In this document: positions 44,394 through 54,209 of the stretch, piece by piece
Numbering within the stretch: the stretch's first letter is position 1
Layout: the number at the start of each line of letters is the position of its first letter
Source of the DNA: Antilocapra americana
Lineage: Eukaryota; Chordata; Mammalia; Artiodactyla; Antilocapridae
NCBI GenBank assembly: GCA_007570785.1
Contig: ML661799.1
Coordinates: forward strand, 1,029,598-1,093,597
Direction of reading: 5' to 3'
DNA: 64,000 nucleotides
Program-made: the position numbers and the translations under genes
Notes under the pieces: model-generated
Databases searched by the model: none
Seen by the model: the letters and a program-made list of their open reading frames with translations, nothing else
What the model was told of the DNA's origin: nothing

Positions 44394-45221
44394 CAATTTC
44401 ATTTTATTTATTTAATTGAAGTATTGTTATATATATATAAACTTCCAGATGTTCCAGCTGGAGTTAGAAAAGGCAGAACCAGAGATCAAATTGTCAACAT
44501 CTGTTGGATCATCAAAAAAGCAAGAAAGTTCCAGAAAAACATCTACTTCTGCTTTATTGACTTTGCCAAAGCCTTTGACTGTGTGGATCACAAGAAACTG
44601 TGGAAAATTCTTCAAGAGATGAGAATACCAAACCACCTGACCCGCCTCCTGAGAAATCTGTATGCCAGTCAAGAAGCAACAGTTAGAACTGGACATGGAA
44701 CAGACTGGTTCCAAATCAGGAAAGGAGTACATCAAGGCTGTATATTGTCACCCTGCTTATTTAACTTATATGCAGAGGACATCATGCGAAATGCCAGACT
44801 GGATAAAGCACAAGCTGGAATCAAGATTGCCGGGAGAAATACCAATAACCTCAGATATGCAGATGACACCACCCTTATGGCAGAAAGTGAAGAAGAACTA
44901 AAAAGACTCTTGATAAAAGTGAAAGAGGAGAGTGAAAAAGTTGGCTTAAAACTCAACATTCAGAAAACTAAGATCATGGCATCTGGTCCCATCACTTCAT
45001 GGCAAATAGATGAGGAAACAATGAGAGACTTTATTTTTTGGGGCTCCAAAATCACTGCAGATGGTGGCTGCAGCCATGAAATTAAAAGACGTTTGCCCCT
45101 TGGAAGAAAAGTTATGACCAACCTAGACGGCAGTAGAGACATTACTTTGCCAACAAAGGTCCATCTAGTCAAAGCTATGGTTTTTCCAGTAGTCATGTAT
45201 GGATGTGAGAGTGGACTATAA
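44370..45221 (+). pseudogene. BovB reverse-transcriptase fragment, broken
   Basis: A 283-codon open frame. The first ~24 residues come from flanking DNA. The remainder is RTE-type reverse transcriptase: the 'FIDFAKAFD' block, 'QGCILSPCLFNLYAEDIM', and the catalytic YADD at residues 163-166 (44856-44867). The endonuclease domain is absent because the copy is 5'-truncated. The frame ends at 45221 just after the conserved 'VVMYGCES' block, where small indels separate it from the rest of the ORF (45221 onward, another frame). It cannot encode an active element. Not a host gene. Confidence 0.9.
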
Positions 45222-45620
45222 TGAAGGCTAAGTGCTTAAGAATTGATGCTTTTGAACTGTGGTGCTGGAGAAGACTCTTGAAAGTCCCCTGGACTGCAAG
45301 GAGATCCAACCAGTCCATCCTAAAGGAAATCAGTCCTGGATATTCATTGGAAGGACTGATGTTGAAGCTGAAACTCCAATACTTTGGCCACCTGATGGGA
45401 AGAACTGACTCATTGGAAAAGACCCTGATGCTGGGAAAGACTGAAGGCAGGAGGAGAAGGGGACGCAGAGGATGAGATGGCTGGATGGCATCACCAACTC
45501 CATGGACATGAATTTGAGTAAGCTCAGGAGTTGGTGATGGACAGGGAAGCCTGGTGTGCTGCAGTCTGTGGGGTTGCAAAGAGTCAGACATGACTGAGCA
45601 ATTGAACTGAACTGAATTGA
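44443..45620 (+). mobile_element. BovB (RTE) LINE, 5'-truncated, largest copy
   Basis: Sense BovB covering the reverse-transcriptase core to the 3' end. The 3' part runs through 'gaagctgaaactccaatactttggccacctgatggg' and 'gagtcagacatgactgagcaattgaactgaactga'. About 1.18 kb of a family that is about 3 kb when complete. It is inserted in an antisense L1. Confidence 0.97.
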
Positions 45621-45626
45621 TACATA

Positions 45627-45648
45627 TGTGTGTGTGTGTGTGTGTGTG
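45627..45648. repeat. TG microsatellite
   Basis: Eleven TG units between the BovB end and an antisense Bov-tA; probably the SINE tail. Confidence 0.9.
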
Positions 45649-45861
45649 AGTGTGCATGTGTGCTTAGTTGTTCAGTGTGTCCAACTCTTCGAAACCCCAT
45701 GGACTGTAGCCAGGCTCCTCTGTCCATGGGGATTTTCCAGGCAAGAATACTGAAAGAGGTGGCCATGCCCTCCTCCAGGGGATCTTCTCAATCCAGGGTT
45801 CAAACCCAGCTCTCCTGCATTGCAGGGGGATTCTTTACCATCTGAACTACTGGGGAAGCCC
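45649..45861 (-). mobile_element. Bov-tA SINE
   Basis: Antisense 'gcttagttgttcagtgtgtcc' to 'gaactactggggaagcc', with short deletions in the body. Confidence 0.95.
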
Positions 45862-46044
45862 ACATATACATATTCACACAAATATATTTTTCACATTCTT
45901 TTCCACTTGGTTTATTATAAGACATTGAATATAGTTCCCTTTACTATACAGCAAGACCTTGTTCTTTATCTATTTTATATATAGTAGTTTGTATCTGCTA
46001 ATCTCAAACTTCTACTTTATCCCTCCCGACCTCCTTTCCCCTTT

Positions 46045-46115
46045 GGTGATGGCTGTGAGGCTTACCTGACATAGCTTCTAGAGTGCTTAACACAGAGCTT
46101 GACATTTGGTACCAT
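46045..46115 (+). repeat. MIR SINE 3' fragment
   Basis: 'tggctgtgaggcttacctgacatagcttctagagtgcttaacacagagcttgacatttggtac' matches the MIR 3' part. Confidence 0.55.
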
Positions 46116-46149
46116 CTCTAGACATGATGGTTATGAGATGAAACTGTTT

Positions 46150-46235
46150 ATTTTCTGTCACCATTGTAACTTCAGTGCTCAAGAGAGTGATTGGTACAAG
46201 ATAGATGTTCACTAAACATCTGTTGAATGGATTCT
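46150..46235 (+). mobile_element. L2 LINE 3' terminus
   Basis: 'accattgtaacttcagtgctc' to 'gttcactaaacatctgttgaatgg'. Confidence 0.65.
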
Positions 46236-46520
46236 TACTGTTTGAAGTTCTTTGAATCTGAAAAGGTGTAGGAGGCCTCTTAGAGCCTGAAGTCCCCTGA
46301 TGTTCCCTACTCTAAAGGACAGCTTGTAGTCCCCAGAGGCTTAGGGCTGAGGATGGGTTATTGGTCAGAGCGTGGTCACATGTCAGAGCCAGCACCAGGC
46401 AGCTGACTCTATCTGGGAGCCTCGTTGGCTGGGGTAGGGTTGCCAGATAAAATACAGGATGCCCAGTTAAATGTGAATGTCACATAAACAGAGATAATTT
46501 ATTAATAGGGGTATGTCCCA

Positions 46521-46911
46521 GTATTTTGGTCATCTGATGTGAACAGACAACTCATTGGAAAAGTTCCTGATGCTGGGAAAGATCGAGGGCAGAAGGAGAA
46601 GAGGGCATCAGAGAATGAGATGGCTGGGCGGCATCACTGATGCAATGAACATGGTGGTGGTGATTTAGTTGCTCGGTTGTGTCTGACTCTCACAACCCCA
46701 TGGACTGTAGCCTGCAAGGCTCCTCTGTCCATGGGATCCTCCAGGCAAGAATACTGGAGGGGGTTGCCATTTCCTTCTCCATGCAATGAACATGAAGTTG
46801 GGCAAACTCCGGAGATGGGGAGGGACAGGGAGGCCTGGCGTGCTGCAGTCCATGGGGCTGCATGGTATCACAAAGAGTCGGACACAACTGGGTGACTGAA
46901 CTACAATGACA
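46521..46911 (+). mobile_element. BovB LINE 3' end with a nested SINE
   Basis: Sense BovB: 'gtattttggtcatctgatg', 'gactgggaaagatcgagggc'-like part, 'gggaggcctggcgtgctgcagtcc', 'gagtcggacacaactgggtgactgaac'. Flanked by atgtccca at 46513-46520 and 46912-46919. Interrupted at 46654-46781. Confidence 0.95.
46654..46781 (-). mobile_element. Bov-A SINE, 5'-truncated
   Basis: Antisense 3' part, 'gatttagttgctcggttgtgtctgac' to 'gccatttccttctcca'. A perfect 13-bp target duplication tgcaatgaacatg lies at 46641-46653 and 46782-46794, within BovB. Confidence 0.97.
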
Positions 46912-46957
46912 ATGTCCCATGCAATATTTGGGACACACTTGAACTGAAAAATTATGC

Positions 46958-47315
46958 TTTATCCTTTATTTTCATTTGCTCATCCTTAGCTGAGGATGTG
47001 TTTTCAGGGCCTTCTGAGAAAATGGAGGTATCAGGAAGATTCCCCTTGGAGACAACCATATCTCCTCCTCGGCTGTGGCTGGTGTGCTTGGGTAGGGGCT
47101 TCTTGAGCTCAGAGGTAGAGAGAGGCAGGAGAAGGGGTCAGAGGGACTCAGAGAGGGTGACACTGACCTCTGTCATTAGGAGGACCATATACCTCACCTT
47201 AGACCTTTTCTTGGAGGAGTGGGTGTGAAAGGGTGAGAATTCAGGTCTTTCCCTGGATCCCTGCTCTAGGTGCTACTGGCTACACCTCCTCCATCCGTAA
47301 ATGCTTCCATCCATT
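46958..47315. other. gene-less stretch
   Basis: No gene or confident repeat. Confidence 0.4.
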
Positions 47316-47319
47316 CATC

Positions 47320-47440
47320 TCAGAGTAGGTATCTCCTCCACCTCAGAGACGAGGAAATTAAGGCCTCAAGCCACCAGAAACACTGCCTGTGTTACCCGCT
47401 AGTTAGCTGCTGAACTGGGCTTGGACCCTGGCCTCCTGTT
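47320..47440 (-). repeat. MIR SINE
   Basis: Antisense MIR: 'cctcagagacgaggaaattaaggcc', 'gttacccgctagttagctgctgaactgggcttgg'. Confidence 0.65.
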
Positions 47441-47444
47441 GGAG

Positions 47445-48865
47445 AAGGGGTGAAACCACAGCACACTGTCTAGTCTGTGCCATGACTGAGCTCTGAAGCA
47501 CCTGGAGACTCCCACCAACACTTCTCAGAAGCCTGTTATGTGCCTGACACCATGTCACAGGCAGAGGTGGGTGCTTGCAGCTCTGTGGCATGGGTAGTCC
47601 TGCAGCCTTGGTTCCTACCCTGCTGTGCCTAGGTTCCATGCTGGCCTGGTGGGCTGCCCTCATCACCTCTGGGGGCCACCGTGTGAATCTGAGGCCCTTA
47701 GGCCCATGGGGAAGGTAGGCTGAGGTCAAACCCAGACTGAAATCTCAGACCAGAGATGCAGCCCACCTCTGCCTCTCCCTTGCCTATCACTATATTCTGG
47801 ATTTCCAAGGCCTGGGCTGCTCCCTATCCTTGCCCCAGTATTCCCTTTGGCAGCCTCAAGACCTCTCCCATCCATTCCATCCCTCTCATGGGCATGTCCA
47901 CCTGTCTCCCTCCTGAGGGTTAGAGTTCCTGGTGCCCGTTTTCCAAAAGCTAACTAATCTCACCCACCCTCCCAGGGTCAGGGAGGCATGTTCTAGCAAA
48001 TGAGACCCAGGGCAACTCTAATCACCAGTCTATAATTACTTTTCACACCCCAGCTGCATCTGACGGTCCTCTCTGAGCAAAGAGGCTGTGTCTTATGCTA
48101 ATGATCACATACCAATGTGGGCAGATGTGGGAGGGCTATGGGGGGAATATACAAGATCAAAGAGGCTGTTGGTACCTTCTTCCAGACTGTTGGAATTTGG
48201 GGGAGCTTTGAGGTGTGTATCCCTGTGGTTGGGGCAGAGTCAGCATCCTTCTCTCCAGCTGGGTCCAAAAGGCTCATCCATCTCACCTTGGACCTTTTTT
48301 GACCTTCTTCCACATCCTCACTGCTGATAGATGGCAGCTCAAATGAGGGGAAGCAGGAAGGTCACTAAAGAGTCTCCCTATAGAGGCATGCGCCAGGTCT
48401 GCCGAAACCACGGCAGTAGCAGAGTACAGCTAGAGCAAGAAAGCAGGGCTGTCACCAACTGAAACGATGAAGGGAGGAAGCAGCACCAAAATTGGGGTAG
48501 AGGGGCCTGCAGAAAGGGCCCCCTTGTGAGGACCTCTGGCCTGCGGTTGTGGCCAGCGGGGGACATTTTCACTTTACCCTCCTCCTTCCCTCCAAGCTGT
48601 TGCCCGGCTTCCGGCAAGCCCAGCTGGAAGCAAGAGGCAAGGAGGGGAGGATGGGAGCAGACCTGGAGGGAGATCACTGTCCCACCCCTTCAGGGTGAAT
48701 AACTAAGGGGATGTTTCTTCTCTTTCCCTCCCACCCAGGAGAAGAAACAGGAAGGAGCAGAGCAGAGGGTGTCTGTTCCCCTAGAGTCTGTGAGGGCACT
48801 GATGTGGTGTGGGTAGATGAGTTTAAAAGTTTCAGGAAAAGAAACACATATGTTGGTCTCAGAAG
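47445..48865. other. gene-less stretch
   Basis: No supported exon or confident repeat. 47995-48115 is a motif-dense candidate element, listed separately. Confidence 0.4.
47995..48115. promoter_or_regulatory. candidate regulatory element with POU/homeodomain motifs
   Basis: Contains CTAATCACC, ATAATTAC, the E-box CAGCTG and a POU-type TATGCTAAT at 48094-48102 followed by GATCACAT. Non-repeat. The function is inference from motifs. Confidence 0.2.
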
Positions 48866-48869
48866 CCTC

Positions 48870-49045
48870 AGGACCTTGAACTGTGTGTGTGACCTTGGTC
48901 ACTTACCCACTTCGAGTCTGGGTCTTATCTGTAAAGTGTGATACTAACTACCCTGGCCTACTGTGAGGTTCACCTAGGATAACATGAGCAAAACCCCTCA
49001 GCACAGCGTGGGCCTGTAGTAGATGTGCAATAAACATAACTGGAT
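48870..49045 (+). repeat. MIR SINE
   Basis: Sense MIR: 'gtgtgaccttggtcacttaccc', 'tcttatctgtaaagtgtgatactaactacc', 'ctactgtgaggttcacctaggataacatgagc'. Confidence 0.8.
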
Positions 49046-49049
49046 CTAA

Positions 49050-49685
49050 ATGTCTGCAGAAGGCTGCCTGATGACCCGTGCTTGTCCTCCTGTCCTGGGC
49101 CTCCTCCCTGCCATCTCGCTCAGCCTCCTTCCATGCAGGCCTCCCCTCCCCCTGACACACACGTGGATCTGAGTCTCTCCCAGCCTGAGGTCAGCTCTAG
49201 GAAGCCAGCTGCCAGCTCTACCTGCCAATTTCACAGCAACACTCGCCAGCACTGAGCCCATCCCAGCTTCCATCTCTGTTTGCTCACGAGTATTGGCTCC
49301 ACGCCCCCGAGGGACTGCTGTGCATGGAGGTAAGCATGAAGGGGCGGGGGGCCAGGCTGTGGCAGAGGAGGGAGGGGAAGACCCCCCGCCCCACAGGGTC
49401 TGGTTCCCAGTACTCTAGGTGGGCAGCTAAGCAGGGCAGGAATGAGGTGGCCCTCCCTGCCTGGGAGAAACCAGCAACTGCCTGTCTACCTTGTTAACTG
49501 GAACACAATCAGGCAGTTAGGAGTCAGAGGATGTCTCATGTTTATTCATGTACCTTTCACACACTGTCTTTCTGTGTCGGTCACAGTTCCAGGGGTGCTC
49601 TGCTGCCACTCCCCCTTCTTTAACTTCCTCTGCCTCCAAGTAGCTCCTGGGCAAGCATCCTGTGCCTTCTCCCATCAACTCATTT
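49050..49685. other. gene-less stretch
   Basis: G-rich patch at 49341-49376 with several G runs. No gene seen. Confidence 0.4.
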
Positions 49686-49689
49686 ACAA

Positions 49690-49818
49690 ATTGTAAATGA
49701 ACATCTGTATAATGCCTTACAGTTTACCAAGCACTTTCCACAACCATTACTCTGTGTAAGTCTCACAGCCGCCCTGCGTAGTTTCTATTATTATCAGTAT
49801 CCCCATTTTACAGATGCT
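49690..49818 (-). repeat. MIR SINE
   Basis: Antisense MIR: 'taccaagcactttccacaaccattactctgtgtaagtctcacagccgccctgcg', 'tatccccattttacagatg'. Confidence 0.8.
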
Positions 49819-49819
49819 C

Positions 49820-50315
49820 TGCTCCGCCGGGGGCTCCACGCCCCCAGCAGAGTGGGGAGGTCGCCTGCTGGCGCAGCCCTGGGCCTCCATGGGGCTTCTG
49901 TGGGCACCCAGGAGGAGAATAGAGCTGATGGCACTATTCTTCACCTGTGCACTGGGTGCCTGGGCTGGTTTTGCTGACCCAGGTAGTGCAGATGTGAGAC
50001 AAAGTGTTCCTGTGGGCTGATGCGGGACTGTCATCCTCCCCTCTCCTGGCTGAGCTCTGGGGGCTCCTTTGCCAACAGTGCAACAGGGAAAAGTAAACAC
50101 CCACCCCTTCCTGCAGGGGGCCGGGGACATGTGGCAATCCTCCATCAATGAGTGGTGTGGCAATTATTGCCTCCTCAGCAAACCTCTACCTCTGACGGCT
50201 GCTTGGACCCCCCAAGCTCCAGGGCACTCCAACTGCCTTCTCTGCTCTGCTCCATTCAGGGTACCCAGAGCACGCCCCGCTTTTCAGGGGAAGGGCTGCC
50301 CCAGCCCCAGGGGAA
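49820..50315. other. gene-less stretch
   Basis: G+C-rich, overlapping frames up to 138 codons on both strands, no domain recognised. Confidence 0.4.
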
Positions 50316-50319
50316 CTCA

Positions 50320-50510
50320 CTTCTCCCCACATGCCTTCTCCTGGAGGCTTTCTCTGAGCACCCTGTCTATAGAGCCCCCTCCCTCACTCTCCATCTTCTT
50401 ACAGAATTTTTCTTAATAGCACATATTCACCCTGACAAGCTAAGACTTTCAGTTCTTTACTCTCTGTTGCTTCCACTAGAATGCAAGCTTCTTAAGGAAA
50501 AAGAGTACTA
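50320..50510 (+). mobile_element. L2 LINE 3' end (diverged)
   Basis: 'ctggaggctttctctgagcaccc' and 'ttccactagaatgcaagcttcttaaggaaaaagagtac' match the L2 3' region. Confidence 0.6.
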
Positions 50511-50563
50511 AATATTGGGAGTATGAATATATAAAGGAAAGAATTATACTGAACCTTTGGGAA

Positions 50564-50771
50564 AAGTAAAAGTGGTGGTCGCTCAGTTGTGTCCGACTCA
50601 TTGCATGGACTGTAGCCTGCCAAGCTCCTCTGCCCATGGAAGTCTCCAAGCCAGAATACTGGAGTGGGTTGTCATGCCTTTCTCCAGGGGATCTTCCTGA
50701 TCTGGGGATTGAACCTGGGTCTCACACACTGAAGACAGATTCTTTACCGTCTTAGCCACCAGGGAAGCCCC
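50564..50771 (-). mobile_element. Bov-tA SINE
   Basis: Antisense 'gtggtcgctcagttgtgtccgac' to 'agccaccagggaagccc'. Perfect 12-bp target duplication aacctttgggaa at 50552-50563 and 50772-50783. Confidence 0.97.
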
Positions 50772-50794
50772 AACCTTTGGGAAGATTCAGTTCA

Positions 50795-51920
50795 TATTTA
50801 TGAGCACCTACTATGCACCAGGCACTTTTTTTTTTTAAACTCTTGTGATTCTTACAATGATGTCAGGAGATAACTTTTGGTTGTATGCAGGTCAGGAAGC
50901 AACAGTTAGAACTGGACATGGAACAACAGACTGGTTCCAAATAGGAAAAGGAGTATGTCAAGGCTGTATATTGTCACTCTGCTTATTTAACAGAGTACAT
51001 CATGAGAAACGCTGGGCTGTATGAAGCACAAGCTGGAATCAAGATTGCCAGGAGAAATATCAATCACCTCAGATATGCAGACGACACCACCCTTAAGGCA
51101 GAAAGCGAAGAGGAACTAAAAAGTCTCTTGCTGAAAGTGAAAGAGGAGAGTGAAAAAGTTGGCTTAAGGCTCATCATTAAGAAAACTAAGATCATGGCAT
51201 CTGGTCCCGTCACTTCATAGGAAATAGATGGGGAAACAGTGGAAACAGTATCAGATTTTATTTCTCTGGGCTCCAAAATCACTGCAGATGGTGACTGCAG
51301 CCATGAAATCAAAAGACGCTTACTCCTTGGAAGGAAAGTTATGGACAACCTGGATAGCGTATTGAAAAGCAGAGACATTCCTTTGCCAACAAAGGTCCAT
51401 CTAGTTAAGGCTATGGTTTTTCCAGTAGTTATGTATGGATGTGAGAGTTGGACAGTGAAAAAGGCTGAGTGCCAAAGAATTGATGCTTTTGAACCATAGT
51501 GTTGGAGAAGACTCTTGAGAGTCGCTTGGACTGCAAGGAGATCCAACAAGTCCACCCTAAAGGAAATCAGTCCTGGGTGTTCATTGGAAGGACTGATATT
51601 GAAGCTGAAACTCTAATACTTTGGCCACCTGATGCAAAGAGTTGACTCATTGGAAAAGACCCTGATGCTGGGAAGGATTGGGGGCAGGAGGAGAAGGGGA
51701 TGACAGAAGATGAGATGGCTGGATGGCATTACCAACTCAATGGACATGGGTTTGGGTGGACTCCAGGAGTTGGTGATGGACAAGGAGGCCTGGCATGCTA
51801 CAGTTCATGGGGTTGCAAAGAGTCGGACACGACTGAGCGACTGAACTGAACTGATCCCCATTTTGGTGATAAGGGATTTTCCTGGAGTCACATCCTGGCT
51901 GCCCTGGTCCTCATCACAAT
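50795..51920 (-). repeat. MIR SINE split by BovB
   Basis: Left: 'tatttatgagcacctactatgcaccaggcac', 'gattcttacaatgatgtcaggag'. Right from about 51855: 'gatccccattttggtgataaggg', then 'gagtcacatcctggctgccc'. The right end is uncertain. Confidence 0.65.
50882..51856 (+). mobile_element. BovB LINE, 5'-truncated
   Basis: Sense copy from the reverse-transcriptase core ('gaagcaacagttagaactggac') to 'gagtcggacacgactgagcgactgaactgaac'. The catalytic YADD codons are at 51074-51085, but the surrounding frame has stops, for example near 51220, and breaks around 50990. Same strand as the copy 6.4 kb to the left. Confidence 0.97.
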
Positions 51921-51984
51921 GAGAAGCTCCATCAAACATGTGGCTGCCCAAGCTTGTGAATCAGAGCCCTACTTCCTTCACCTC

Positions 51985-52140
51985 CTCACCCTTTCCCATT
52001 CCACAGCACACATACATCATCAAGTCATGCCAACTCCACCACTGGAGTATTTCTTGACTACATCTAATCCCTTTTCTCTTGCCAGTTCCAAAGCCAACCC
52101 ACAGTCATCTTTCAGAGCTGTCTTATCTTGACCATTCAAG
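51985..52140 (+). mobile_element. L2 LINE fragment
   Basis: 'catacatcatcaagtcatgccaactccaccactgg' and 'ccaacccacagtcatctttcagagctg' follow internal L2 sequence. Confidence 0.55.
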
Positions 52141-52144
52141 ACCT

Positions 52145-52570
52145 CAGTTTTTTTCTCTGCAAAATGGGGGTAAGTTCAACCAACTCTAAGCCAAAGTCCT
52201 TCCAAAGGCCTCCCAAATAGGTTGACTAACACTCCTGGTTTATGTCTGGCATTATGCTATTTGTGTGCCCTTTGCCTTCATAGTTTCTTTCCTCCATAAA
52301 AAGAACCTAAAAATTAACCTTTACATTGGTATATAAAGACAAATATAATTCAGGCTGGATTTATTGTTATATATTCATTATCATCATATTCTTTTTTCCT
52401 CATGATTTAAAAAAAATAAAATTAAAACATTTTCATGGGCCCCTGAAAGGATGATGTGCTCTAGGTCCTATGCTTGTTGTGCCTGATGGATGGATTGGTT
52501 CTTTTGACTTTGGCACCAAAAGTTCCACATCCTAGGAAACCTCTCAGTCCTGGCAAACTGGGACAGTTGG
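52145..52570. other. gene-less A+T-rich stretch
   Basis: A short MIR-like 'ctctgcaaaatgggggtaag' lies at 52157-52177. The remainder is unassigned. Confidence 0.4.
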
Positions 52571-52574
52571 TGAC

Positions 52575-53020
52575 TCTACTGTGAGACATCCCCCCGCATG
52601 ATCTGGCTCCCCGTTGCCTCTCTGACCTCAGTGTCTTTCTTTGGCTAGTTCTACTCCAGACACACTGGTTGCTCTGCTGGAGCTTGATCAACCTGGGCGC
52701 ACCCCTGCCTCAGAGCATGTGCACTTACCTCTCCCTCTGCCTGCTATAAACATTTGGCTAATTTCACCAAGATCTGTGCCCAAGTGTCACCTTGTCAGCG
52801 TAACCCTCTGTGACCACCAGGCACAGCCCTCTCCTGGTCTCCCTCCCTCCTTTTCATGTCCATATATTCTTCCACACAGCCGTCAAAGTGACCTTTCAAT
52901 AAAGAAAATCGATCATGTCTGTCTCCTAACAACAACGAAGAAATGTTTCTTGGTTCTCGTTGCATTCAGAAGATTCAGGTCCCCTTGCCTGACCTACAGG
53001 GCCCTGAGGAGCTGATGCTA
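52575..53020 (+). mobile_element. two adjacent L2 LINE fragments
   Basis: 52575-52870 matches a later part of L2 ('catgatctggctccccgttgcctctctgacctca'). 52871-53020 matches an earlier part ('cagccgtcaaagtgacctttcaataaag', 'ccttgcctgacctacagggccctga'). The reversed order means two copies or a rearrangement. Confidence 0.6.
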
Positions 53021-53024
53021 CACT

Positions 53025-53615
53025 CCAGGCTTCCCTGGTGAGACATTTTGGTCAGGAGCTATAGTGCTAACCCTTCTGAAGTTTTTCTCCCAAGGTCCTC
53101 CTAGTGCACAGCTGCACTAACCACCTTGTGAGAAGCTCTTTGGGGCACCCGAGCCTCAGTTTTACCTCATCTGAGAAGAGAGGAGACCTCAGCATGCCAA
53201 AGGAAGGCTCGGGATTGGTGCAAATGGGAAGGACATGGATGGATGGAATGACTCTGAGAGACCCAGAAAGTCTGGGCTTTTACTCTCTCCCAAGCCCAGC
53301 TAGAAGCTCTGGCGAGACCTTGAAGAATACTGGGCCCCACTTGGCCAGGGCAGTAGTGACAGGATTTTACTTGGAAATTTTCACCTTCTTTTACCTCTGG
53401 GCATTGCCGGAGGCTGGGCAGTACTTTCCAGAAGCCACAGAACAGAGAATTGATAGGCTACAGCGAGGAAGCCTCGTGCCTTCCTGCATGCAGCATACTA
53501 CGCTTCCCCTCCATGATGGAAATAGAGGGTCAGGAGGTCCTCCTACCATAAGCCCTTTGTTCTCATGAGCACTGAGCCCTACTTCAACAATAAAAATGAA
53601 TATTTTAATATCAAA
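53025..53615. other. gene-less stretch
   Basis: A 154-codon + frame at 53104-53568 has no recognisable domain. A weak MIR-like 'cctcagttttacctcatctgagaag' is at 53153-53177. Confidence 0.4.
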
Positions 53616-53619
53616 CCTT

Positions 53620-53720
53620 TATCCTGTGTCAACCATCCTCAGCACTTTAATGCCCAAGGTGATTTATCCTTCGCAGTAGCCCTTGGAAGGGGTATTATTT
53701 GGTGAGATGAGGGTTTGGAA
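53620..53720 (-). repeat. MIR SINE (diverged)
   Basis: 'cctcagcactttaatgcccaagg' and 'agcccttggaaggggtattatttgg' weakly follow antisense MIR. Confidence 0.4.
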
Positions 53721-53929
53721 CTCCTATCTGCCTGACCCTAAGATGCTAGAGTGGTGGGAGATGTGGGAAGGCCTTTCCCCTCCCCAACTCTTTTTGGAAA
53801 AGAAGTCCCTGCATTATCTGGGAAAGCACCCTAATGCTGATCAGGGCCAATCCTGTGGAGACCACCTCATTGGTGCCATTCTGCTATAGATATACTGGAG
53901 TTGACACAAATTCTGCCATCTTAGGTACC

Positions 53930-53987
53930 ACCAACAGTAGCAGTGCCTGGAGTATGGTGGTCATTTAAAAATACGTGGTGAATAAAT
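53930..53987 (+). mobile_element. L2 LINE 3' terminus
   Basis: 'cagtgcctggagtatggtggtcatttaaaaatacgtggtgaataaat'. Confidence 0.6.
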
Positions 53988-54205
53988 AAATTTATTGAGC
54001 ATCTACTTAGTACCAGAGCTCAAGAAGGTGATTTGCACACCTTGTCTCATGTAAGCCACACCAAAACCCCAGGTAGTATTGTGAATTCTATTTAACAGAT
54101 GAGGAAATAGCAGCTCAGAGAGAATAAGTAGCTTAACTGAGGCCAAACAACTAATAAATGTTGAAGCTGGGATTTGTCCCCAGGATTGTTTGACTTGCCT
54201 CTAAC
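53988..54205 (-). repeat. MIR SINE
   Basis: Antisense MIR, nearly complete: 'ttattgagcatctacttagtacc', 'ttaacagatgaggaaatagcagctcagag', 'aactaataaatgttgaagctgggatttg'. Confidence 0.85.
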
Positions 54206-54209
54206 AGCA

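Larger units (their letters stand above)
44395..46045 (-). mobile_element. L1 LINE 3' end, antisense, split by BovB and Bov-tA
   Basis: Left stub 44395-44442 ('ttatttatttaattgaagtattg') and right part 45862-46045 ('gacattgaatatagttccctttactatacagcaagaccttg', 'tatagtagtttgtatctgctaatctcaaac') match one antisense L1 3' region interrupted by 44443-45861. Confidence 0.75.
46437..46955. mobile_element. old DNA transposon (MITE), split by BovB
   Basis: Left half 46437-46520, 'tagggttgccagataaaatacaggatgcccagttaaatgtgaatgtc'; right half from 46912, 'atgtcccatgcaatatttgggacacacttgaactg'. The family is a common mammalian non-autonomous DNA transposon; I am not sure of its name. Confidence 0.65.

Noticed and set aside
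47180..48300. Similar short segments near 47182-47212 and 48275-48300 ('ctcaccttagacctttt' / 'ctcaccttggacctttt')
   Set aside because: The match does not extend on either side, so it is too short to call a duplication.
53104..53568. 154-codon + frame
   Set aside because: No recognisable protein; part of it runs through a MIR-like segment.
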